DNA from: G020354785 sp965602045
GTDB lineage: Bacteria; Bacteroidota; Bacteroidia; Bacteroidales; UBA10428
NCBI GenBank assembly: GCA_965602045.1
Contig: CBFCXR010000188.1
Location: forward strand, 1-5,245
Direction of reading: 5' to 3'
Length of the DNA: 5,245 nucleotides
Part shown: positions 1 through 5,245 of the stretch, piece by piece
Numbering within the stretch: the first letter of the stretch is position 1
Layout: the number at the start of each line of letters is the position of its first letter
Notes under the pieces: model-generated
The model's input: the letters and a program-made list of their open reading frames with translations, nothing else
Databases searched by the model: none
Told to the model about the DNA's origin: nothing
Position numbers and translations under genes: made by a program

Positions 1-549
1 CTGGAATCAGGTAATATGATCTACGAATCATACTCTGATGAGGAAACCGGAGAATTTCTAATTTGTTTGCCGTCAGATAAAGATTATTGTCTGAATGTAT
101 CAAAAAAAGGATATTTATTCTTTTCTGAAAATTTCGCATTAAAAGGAATATTCGAAAAAACGGAACCATTTATCAAAGATGTTCCTATGCAATCCATAAA
201 AATCGGAGAAAGTATTGTTCTTAAAAACATTTTCTATGAAACCGGTTTATTTGCTCTTAAGAAGGAATCAAGAGTAGAGCTGGATAAGATTATAAAATTC
301 CTGCATGACTATCCAACGATTAAAATAGAAATCAGCGGTCATACTGATAACGTTGGATCTTTAGATTATAATCAAACACTTTCGGAAAACCGGGCGAAAT
401 CCGTGGTAGACTATCTGATTAATTCATCCGTAACAAAAGACAGAATAACCTATAAAGGTTACGGATTCTCCCAGCCTGTAGCTTCAAATGACACTGAGGA
501 AGGGAAAGCACTAAACAGGAGAACTGAACTTAAAATAATTGAAAATTAA
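1..549 (+). CDS. OmpA-family protein, C-terminal part (5' end outside the window)
   Basis: The reading frame is open from base 1, so the 182 visible residues are the C-terminal end of a larger protein; the ATG at 16 is only an internal Met. Counting from that Met, residues 8-44 (TGEFLICLPS, then NVSKKGYLFFSENF) look like the carboxypeptidase-regulatory-like beta-sandwich that precedes OmpA domains in many Bacteroidota PD40/OmpA proteins. Residues about 67-177 are an OmpA C-terminal domain: NIFYETG strand, EISGHTDNVG, then LSENRAKSVVDYL and YKGYGFSQP, ending NRRTELKI. Asp111 and Arg126 are 15 residues apart, as are the two residues that grip diaminopimelate in characterised OmpA domains, so peptidoglycan binding is well supported. 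The protein is probably outer-membrane or periplasmic, tethering the envelope to the cell wall. WD40-like repeats upstream are expected from the family but cannot be seen. The stop TAA is followed one base later by the ATG of the C1 peptidase gene, suggesting co-transcription. Confidence 0.93.
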   Translation: MESGNMIYESYSDEETGEFLICLPSDKDYCLNVSKKGYLFFSENFALKGIFEKTEPFIKDVPMQSIKIGESIVLKNIFYETGLFALKKESRVELDKIIKFLHDYPTIKIEISGHTDNVGSLDYNQTLSENRAKSVVDYLINSSVTKDRITYKGYGFSQPVASNDTEEGKALNRRTELKIIEN

Positions 550-550
550 T

Positions 551-1759
551 ATGTGCAGAAATATATTTCTCACTTTACAGTTATTACTCCTGGTATTTAT
601 ATTACAAGGCAAAGCATTACTTGCGCAAGATTCCACCTCAAACAAATATGTGTTCACCTTAAATAAAATCCTAAAGGCAACTCCTGTTAAAAACCAGCAA
701 AATACAAACACCTGCTGGAGTTTTTCTGTAATTTCCTTTCTTGAATCAGAACTGTTAAGGACAGGTAAAGGTGAATATAATTTATCTGAATTGTTTGTTG
801 TAAGACATGCATTTGCTGAAAAGGCAAAAAGATATATACGTATGCATGGCCATATGAAATTTACAGATGGAGGAGAACCAAATGATGTTGCTGATATAAT
901 AAGAAAGTTTGGAATGGTTCCCGAAGAAATATATCCATTCAGTAAAGTAAATGCAGCTGATTATAGTGTTGAAACCCACATGAAGCTGAAAGCTTATGTT
1001 AACAATATTATATATGAGGATAATATATTAAGTCCTTATTGGTTTAACGGGTTTGTTGAAATATTGGATTCAAGTCTTGGAGAAATACCTGACACATTTA
1101 TTATTAATGAAAAAATCCGGACACCTGAAAGCTATGCAGAAAAATTAGAATTGGTACTTGATGATTATATTTTAGTTACATCCTTTACCCATCATCCGTT
1201 TTACTCTGAATTTATTTTGGAGTTACCTGATAACTGGTTATGTGGTAAAGCATATAACGTTCCCCTGTATGAATTAATTGAGATAATTGATAGTTCTCTT
1301 TGTAATAATCACACAGTTGTATGGGCTACTGATATTACTGAGAATGGATTTGATTTCAGAAATGGTCTGGCAATAGTACCTGAAATGAATCCTGAGGATA
1401 TTAATTATATTGCCAGGTTAAGCCGGGATAGCCTGTCACTAAATGAAAATCCTAATCCTTTTAAATTCCCGTGCATAGAAAAAACTATCACCCAGGAAAT
1501 AAGACAGGAGGGATTTGATAACTACACAACAACAGATGATCATAGCATGCATATTATTGGCACTGCTACAGACCAGAATAATACCAGGTATTATTATGTA
1601 AAGAATTCATGGGGAACAGATAATTTTTATAAAGGTTACTTATTTGCTTCCGAGGCATATGTTAAATATAAGACGATAGTAATAATGGTGAACAAAAAAG
1701 CTTTGCCTGAAAAGATAGCTAAAAAATTAAAAACAAAATATATGGATTATGGAATGTAA
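551..1759 (+). CDS. Secreted C1-family cysteine peptidase (bleomycin hydrolase/PepC-like)
   Basis: A 402-residue papain-fold peptidase. Numbered from the ATG at 551, residues 1-26 form a signal peptide (Cys-Arg-Asn n-region, a hydrophobic Leu-rich core, and a likely cut after ALLAQ). The active site follows directly: Gln49 of the oxyanion hole and nucleophile Cys55 in PVKNQQNTNTCWSF, with the papain spacing of six; His331 in TTDDHSMHIIGTA; Asn352 in YYYVKNSWG. The Cys-to-His distance of 276 residues is about twice papain's and fits the C1B bleomycin-hydrolase/aminopeptidase C group, as does the absence of an inhibitory propeptide between signal peptide and catalytic domain. Unlike classic cytosolic C1B enzymes, this one is exported, so it probably acts in the periplasm or at the surface; its substrate is unknown. 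No type IX sorting domain is visible; the C-terminus is a Lys-rich tail. A TTG at 539 would add MKIN and overlap the OmpA gene by 11 bp; the ATG is preferred. It lies between the OmpA and Cys-rich genes, in an apparent operon. Confidence 0.9.
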   Translation: MCRNIFLTLQLLLLVFILQGKALLAQDSTSNKYVFTLNKILKATPVKNQQNTNTCWSFSVISFLESELLRTGKGEYNLSELFVVRHAFAEKAKRYIRMHGHMKFTDGGEPNDVADIIRKFGMVPEEIYPFSKVNAADYSVETHMKLKAYVNNIIYEDNILSPYWFNGFVEILDSSLGEIPDTFIINEKIRTPESYAEKLELVLDDYILVTSFTHHPFYSEFILELPDNWLCGKAYNVPLYELIEIIDSSLCNNHTVVWATDITENGFDFRNGLAIVPEMNPEDINYIARLSRDSLSLNENPNPFKFPCIEKTITQEIRQEGFDNYTTTDDHSMHIIGTATDQNNTRYYYVKNSWGTDNFYKGYLFASEAYVKYKTIVIMVNKKALPEKIAKKLKTKYMDYGM

Positions 1760-1955
1760 AAAGGATCAGAATATGAGTTATTGCAACTGCACTTTTTCAT
1801 GTGGTAAAAAGGGTAAATGCTGTGATTGTCTGCACTATCACAGGCAAATGGGACAACTGCCTGCCTGCCTTTTTCCTACTGACTATGAGAAAACAGGAGA
1901 CAGAGATATGGAGAGCTTCATTAATTTATATAATAAACGCGGTACCTGGTGGTAA
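1749..1955 (+). CDS. Small cysteine-rich DUF6485-like protein
   Basis: A 68-residue protein with no signal peptide or membrane segment, so probably cytosolic. It has eight cysteines (3, 12, 14, 18, 24, 25, 27, 40) and two histidines (29, 31), in the order CNCTFSCGKKGKCCDCLHYH, then GQLPACLFP, then EKTGDRDMESFI. I recognise this pattern as the DUF6485 family, short proteins found in anaerobic bacteria and archaea whose function I do not know to be established. The clustered Cys/His suggests zinc or iron-sulfur binding, which is inference. The start overlaps the peptidase stop by 11 bp in another frame, suggesting translational coupling. An alternative start at 1773 (Met9, 60 residues) has an AAGGA at 1761-1765 with 7-nt spacing and would remove the overlap, but it would also drop Cys3, which I recall as part of the family's usual N-terminus (MxC....N). 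The family call is from memory of the motif. Confidence 0.82.
   Translation: MECKKDQNMSYCNCTFSCGKKGKCCDCLHYHRQMGQLPACLFPTDYEKTGDRDMESFINLYNKRGTWW
1761..1765 (+). promoter_or_regulatory. Possible Shine-Dalgarno (AAGGA) for the alternative start at 1773
   Basis: AAGGA lies seven bases before the ATG at 1773, good Shine-Dalgarno spacing, and just after the peptidase stop. It argues for a 60-residue Cys-rich protein starting MSYCNC. The longer form from 1749 has no such motif. Bacteroidota often start translation without a Shine-Dalgarno sequence, so the match does not settle the start. Confidence 0.35.
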
Positions 1956-2000
1956 TCATTTACTTGCCTGTTAATAACTTTCCTTAAGTATATTTTACTA

Positions 2001-2034
2001 TTCAATTATTTTTAGAAAACATTTAATAATTGAA
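2001..2034. repeat. Perfect 10-bp inverted repeat in the intergenic gap
   Basis: TTCAATTATT at 2001-2010 is the exact reverse complement of AATAATTGAA at 2025-2034, separated by 14 bases. The arms have only one G/C pair each and no T-run follows, so it is a poor intrinsic terminator. It lies midway between the Cys-rich gene stop and the fusion gene start, where an operator or a weak 3' stem-loop is possible. In DNA this AT-rich a 10-bp match can also arise by chance, so function is uncertain. Confidence 0.4.
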
Positions 2035-2076
2035 ACCCTAACAAGATTTTAGCAGTTTAATATAATAATTTACCAA

Positions 2077-5000
2077 ATGAGAGTTAGCAAAATAAGGATT
2101 TGTATGAAAAGGATCTTTGCGCGGGTATTTACTTTTATATTATGTATTGCTTTATTCAGCTTATTTATTCGCTTCACATCTGAAAAACATAATTTTAATT
2201 ACGAGTATAAATTAAGAAAAAGGAATGTTGGTCCACCTTTTCTTTCATCACCAAAGGAATGGATTGACTCGGTATTTAACTCCCTTACACCTTCGCAAAA
2301 AATTGCTCAACTGCTAATGGTGGCAGCATATTCAAATAAAACAGATTATCATAAGAAAGAAATCAGCCGGCTGGTTCAAAAATATAATATAGGAGGATTA
2401 ATATTTTTCCAGGGTAGTCCATATAAACAGGCATCACTGACCAATGAATATCAATCATTAGCAAAGACTCCATTGCTTATTGCCATGGATGCCGAGTGGG
2501 GCCTGGCAATGCGTCTGGATAGCACAATCAGATATCCGAAGCAAATGATGTTAGGAGCCATTAATAATGAAAAGCTGATTTATGAAATGGGTGCGCATAT
2601 AGCCAAGCAGCTAAAGCAAATTGGCGTTCACCTGAATTTTGCACCTGTTATTGATGTGAACAATAATCCGGATAATCCGGTAATAAATTACCGTTCTTTT
2701 GGTGAGGAAAGAGTAAACGTAGCCCGAAAAGGTTTGCTGTACATGAAAGGAATGCAGGATAATAATATTATGGCTGTTGCAAAGCACTTCCCGGGCCATG
2801 GTGATACAGATACTGACTCTCATATTTCATTACCTTTGATTCCTCACTCAAAACAAAGGCTTGACAGTATTGAACTATTTCCTTTTAAAGAGCTAATAAA
2901 CAGCGGAATAGCGGGAGTGCAGGTTGCCCATCTCAGTATTCCTGCTTTGGATTCATCCCAAAATTTAGCATCATCATTATCAGAAATTATTGTAAATAAA
3001 CTATTGAAACAGAACCTGGGATTTAAGGGCCTTGTTATTACGGATGCTATGAGTATGGGTGGCATTACCAGGCACAATAAACCGGAAGTAGCCAATGTAA
3101 AAGCAATACTTGCAGGAAATGATATATTATTGATGCCTTACAATGTACCGAAAACAATTTCATTGATACAACGGGAAGTTAGAAAAGGTAATATAAATCA
3201 AAGTGACATAGATGCCAGGTGTAAAAAAGTCCTTGCAGCCAAATACTGGGCAGGACTAAGTGACTACAAACCAGCAAAATTGTATAATCTGACCAAAGAA
3301 TTGAATACTCCCGAATACCAATTACTGCAAAGAAAGTTAGTTGAGTCTTCGCTAACATTGCTGAGAAACAAGAATAATATCATCCCGTTTAAAAGGCTGG
3401 ATACTTTAAAAATTGCATCCGTTGCTTTAGGATGTGAAATGCCAAATACATTCCAGAATACTCTGGAACTATATACAAAAATTGATAAGATATGTGTTGA
3501 AAATAATGTTTCACTAAGCCGGTTAAGTAATAAATTAGATAGCAGCAATCTTATTATTGTTAGTATTCATAATACTAATAGGAGTATTTCGGATAATTAT
3601 GGCATATCAGATAAAGTAATAGAATTTGCAGATAGTCTGGCTGACAGGTATAATGTTATTCTAAATATTCCGGCTAATCCATATTCAATAGCCCGTTTTA
3701 AAAATCTTAAAAAACTTTTTGGTTTAATTATATCATATGAAGATACGGAGATAACACAGAGTTTATCAGCACAACTTATATTCGGCGCAATATCTTCCGA
3801 TGGTTCATTACCCGTTAGTGCCAATAAGGATTTTCCTGCCGGAAGAAGAATTAAAACGAAAAGCAATATGCGGTTAAAATATACTATTCCCTGCGAAGTG
3901 AAGCTTGATAATGATATACTGACGAAAATTGACTCGGTTGCATTAAATGCAATTAATGAGAAAGCGACACCAGGATGTCAGATATTGGTTGCAAGGGATG
4001 GTAAAGTAATATATAATAAATCCTTTGGCTATCATACTTATAATAGAAAACGCGAAGTAAAGAACTCTGATTTATATGATCTGGCATCAATAACAAAGAT
4101 TGCCTCTACAATGCCCTTATTTATGCAATTATATGAAAAGGGTATTCTGGATATTAATGAAAAAATATCTACATATCTGCCATTTCTGGATACTACTGAT
4201 AAAAGGGATATAGTATTAAAAGATGTACTATTACATCAATCCATGTTAAAGTCATGGATACCTTTTTACAAATCCACACTTGAACCAATTTATCCCGGCC
4301 AGAAGTTTTCCAGTAATAAATTTTCATATTCTTATCCAATTAAAATAGGGCCCGGTTATTTTGCCAACAAACATCTGAAATACAAAGAGGGATACTACTC
4401 AGGAGAATATTCCCGGGAATTTCCGGTTCAGGTGGCTAAAAATCTTTATATGAATAAATTCTTTATTGATTCCATATATTATATGATCGCCACATCGGAA
4501 CTAAATGGAGAAGAGGGTTATAAATACAGTGATCTTGGCTTTTATTTACTGTACAGGATTATAGAAGATAAGATTAATTCAGGATTTGAGAATTACCTTG
4601 ATTCCGAAATTTACAATACTATGGGCGCATTTTCATTGTGTTTCCGTCCTTTAAAAAAATTCAGTAAGGAACAGGTAATACCTACTGAAAATGATTTGGT
4701 ATTTCGTAAGCAAATACTTCAGGGTTATGTTCATGATCCCGGTGCAGCGATGTTAGGTGGTGTATGTGGTCATGCCGGTTTATTTTCCAATGCCAACGAT
4801 CTGGCCAAGCTTATGCAGATGTATTTAAATGGCGGAACATATGGAGGGAAAAAATACTTAAAAGAAAAAACTATCAGGTATTTTACGACTTGTCCTGACA
4901 CCAGGAATGGCAACCGCCGTGCTCTTGGTTTTGATAAGCCGGAGACTGATACTACAAAAAACGGACCTGCACATGAAAAAGTATCTCCTGACAGTTATGG

Positions 5001-5163
5001 TCATACCGGATTTACCGGCACAATGACCTGGGTGGATCCTGAGTTTAAAATTGTTTACATATTTCTTTCAAACAGGGTATATCCTGATGCGGTTAACAAT
5101 AAACTGATCGAACTTAATACAAGAACCGAGATTCAGAGAATCATTTATGAGGCTATGGAATAA
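2077..5163 (+). CDS. Exported NagZ-like GH3 glycosidase fused to a class C beta-lactamase/AmiE-like serine hydrolase
   Basis: A 1028-residue protein. Residues 10-33 form a signal peptide or N-terminal anchor (MKRIFAR, then a hydrophobic stretch), so it should act in the periplasm. Residues about 60-395 are a GH3 catalytic barrel of the NagZ type: substrate-loop DAEWG at 138-142, NFAPVIDVN at 187-195, RSFG at 206-209, KHFPGHG at 236-242, the Asp247-Ser-His249 dyad used as general acid/base in NagZ enzymes, and nucleophile Asp323 in VITDAMSM. This predicts removal of N-acetylglucosamine, most likely from muropeptides. Residues about 410-590 resemble the GH3 C-terminal alpha/beta domain (LVESSLTLLRNKNNIIPF). 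Residues about 610-1028 are a penicillin-recognising serine hydrolase: SITK at 671-674, YSD at 817-819, HTG at 976-978. Peptidoglycan turnover is the likely role, with the second domain an amidase, DD-peptidase or esterase. The ATG at 2104 (Met10) is an alternative start. The gene ends with tandem stops TAA TAG and probably has its own promoter. Confidence 0.93.
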   Translation: MRVSKIRICMKRIFARVFTFILCIALFSLFIRFTSEKHNFNYEYKLRKRNVGPPFLSSPKEWIDSVFNSLTPSQKIAQLLMVAAYSNKTDYHKKEISRLVQKYNIGGLIFFQGSPYKQASLTNEYQSLAKTPLLIAMDAEWGLAMRLDSTIRYPKQMMLGAINNEKLIYEMGAHIAKQLKQIGVHLNFAPVIDVNNNPDNPVINYRSFGEERVNVARKGLLYMKGMQDNNIMAVAKHFPGHGDTDTDSHISLPLIPHSKQRLDSIELFPFKELINSGIAGVQVAHLSIPALDSSQNLASSLSEIIVNKLLKQNLGFKGLVITDAMSMGGITRHNKPEVANVKAILAGNDILLMPYNVPKTISLIQREVRKGNINQSDIDARCKKVLAAKYWAGLSDYKPAKLYNLTKELNTPEYQLLQRKLVESSLTLLRNKNNIIPFKRLDTLKIASVALGCEMPNTFQNTLELYTKIDKICVENNVSLSRLSNKLDSSNLIIVSIHNTNRSISDNYGISDKVIEFADSLADRYNVILNIPANPYSIARFKNLKKLFGLIISYEDTEITQSLSAQLIFGAISSDGSLPVSANKDFPAGRRIKTKSNMRLKYTIPCEVKLDNDILTKIDSVALNAINEKATPGCQILVARDGKVIYNKSFGYHTYNRKREVKNSDLYDLASITKIASTMPLFMQLYEKGILDINEKISTYLPFLDTTDKRDIVLKDVLLHQSMLKSWIPFYKSTLEPIYPGQKFSSNKFSYSYPIKIGPGYFANKHLKYKEGYYSGEYSREFPVQVAKNLYMNKFFIDSIYYMIATSELNGEEGYKYSDLGFYLLYRIIEDKINSGFENYLDSEIYNTMGAFSLCFRPLKKFSKEQVIPTENDLVFRKQILQGYVHDPGAAMLGGVCGHAGLFSNANDLAKLMQMYLNGGTYGGKKYLKEKTIRYFTTCPDTRNGNRRALGFDKPETDTTKNGPAHEKVSPDSYGHTGFTGTMTWVDPEFKIVYIFLSNRVYPDAVNNKLIELNTRTEIQRIIYEAME
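2094..2098 (+). promoter_or_regulatory. Possible Shine-Dalgarno (AAGGA) for the alternative start at 2104
   Basis: AAGGA ends five bases before the ATG at 2104, which would give an N-terminus of MKRIFARVF, a more typical signal-peptide start than the MRVSKIRICM form from 2077. No comparable motif precedes 2077. Shine-Dalgarno use is weak in Bacteroidota, so this supports but does not prove the shorter protein of 1019 residues. Confidence 0.4.
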
Positions 5164-5245
5164 TAGTTGGCCTTCTACAAGCCCGCATTGCTAACCGTTT
5201 CACTTGCGCAATGCTCGAGGGCCTTCGCTACGAGTCTTCACAAAG
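5164..5245. repeat. GC-rich repeat-like tail, probable edge of a dispersed intergenic repeat
   Basis: After the fusion gene's stop the base composition changes sharply: by hand count 43 of the last 85 bases are G/C, against roughly a third in the genes. The segment holds an imperfect hairpin: GCCC plus GCATTGC at 5181-5191 pairs with GCAATGC (5208-5214) and GGGC (5219-5222), giving 11 pairs, a 16-base loop and a 4-base bulge (TCGA). GGCCTTC occurs twice in direct orientation (5169-5175 and 5220-5226). There are also palindromes TTGCGCAA (5204-5211) and CTCGAG (5214-5219). No ORF or T-run is seen. The pattern resembles dispersed palindromic elements between Bacteroidota genes; copies elsewhere cannot be checked here, and the element runs off the window. 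Confidence 0.45.

Noticed and set aside
539..550. TTG at 539 as start of the C1 peptidase (adds MKIN, 11-bp overlap with the OmpA gene)
   Set aside because: The ATG at 551 gives a complete signal peptide with a positive n-region. The nearest AGGAGA (517-522) is 16 bases before the TTG, too far to act as its Shine-Dalgarno. The TTG cannot be excluded.
1961..2000. Intrinsic terminator after the Cys-rich gene
   Set aside because: Only a 4-5 bp AT-rich pairing (ACTT/AAGT) followed by a broken T-run is present; too weak to call.
2042..2080. Bacteroidota-type promoter (TAnnTTTG) before the fusion gene
   Set aside because: The best match, TAATTTAC at 2066-2073, has mismatches at the key TTTG end and no clear TTTG at the upstream box distance. 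In AT-rich DNA this is not convincing.
2104..2170. Lipoprotein signal in the GH3 fusion (Cys at residue 23 in FILC)
   Set aside because: The Cys lies inside the hydrophobic core and is preceded by Ile-Leu, not the small residue a lipobox needs. An ordinary signal peptide or anchor is more likely.
3264..3548. Antisense open frame inside the fusion gene (and similar short antisense frames within the coding regions)
   Set aside because: They lie wholly opposite conserved catalytic-domain coding sequence, resemble no known protein and have compositions expected of shadow frames.
5166..5222. Integron attC site in the GC-rich tail
   Set aside because: GTTGGCC at 5166-5172 and GCTAAC at 5190-5195 only approximate the GTTRRRY/RYYYAAC boxes and are not placed as a symmetric outer pair around the hairpin; no integrase is visible.
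5181..5222. Rho-independent terminator for the fusion gene
   Set aside because: The stem is bulged with a 16-base loop, and it is followed by CTTCGCTACGAG rather than a T-tract.

Overview
The window looks like chromosomal DNA from a member of the Bacteroidota. It is clearly AT-rich, with codons rich in ATA, TTA and AAT. It carries three protein types typical of that phylum: an OmpA-family protein with a carboxypeptidase-regulatory-like segment before its peptidoglycan-binding domain, a cysteine-rich DUF6485-type mini-protein, and a very long glycoside hydrolase family 3 / serine hydrolase fusion. Shine-Dalgarno sequences are sparse. All genes are on the + strand, and coding sequence fills almost everything except a 121-bp gap and an 82-bp tail. 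I see no RNA gene, CRISPR array, transposase or phage gene.

Layout. (1) Positions 1-549: the C-terminal end of an OmpA-family outer-membrane/peptidoglycan-linking protein, cut by the left window edge. (2) 551-1759: a secreted papain-fold (C1) cysteine peptidase of the bleomycin-hydrolase/PepC type, with all catalytic residues present; it begins one base after the OmpA stop, or overlaps it if a TTG start is used. (3) 1749-1955: a 68-residue protein with eight cysteines (DUF6485-like), overlapping the peptidase stop by 11 bp. These three are packed like one operon. (4) 1956-2076: an AT-rich gap holding a perfect 10-bp inverted repeat. (5) 2077-5163: a 1028-residue exported protein with an N-terminal NagZ-like GH3 beta-N-acetylglucosaminidase, a GH3 C-terminal-type domain, and a class C beta-lactamase/AmiE-like serine hydrolase domain. 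(6) 5164-5245: a tail of about 51% GC with nested inverted and direct repeats, probably the edge of a dispersed intergenic repeat that continues past the window.

How the genes may work together (inference). The theme is the cell envelope. The OmpA domain keeps the residues that hold peptidoglycan diaminopimelate. The large fusion combines in one chain two activities that in Bacillus subtilis muropeptide recycling are separate neighbouring proteins, NagZ (GH3) and AmiE (beta-lactamase-fold amidase). The C1 peptidase is exported and could process proteins or peptides in the periplasm. No single gene here is of a wholly unknown type. The most interesting points are the NagZ-AmiE-like fusion, the coupled OmpA / C1 peptidase / Cys-rich mini-protein cluster, and the repeat-like tail.
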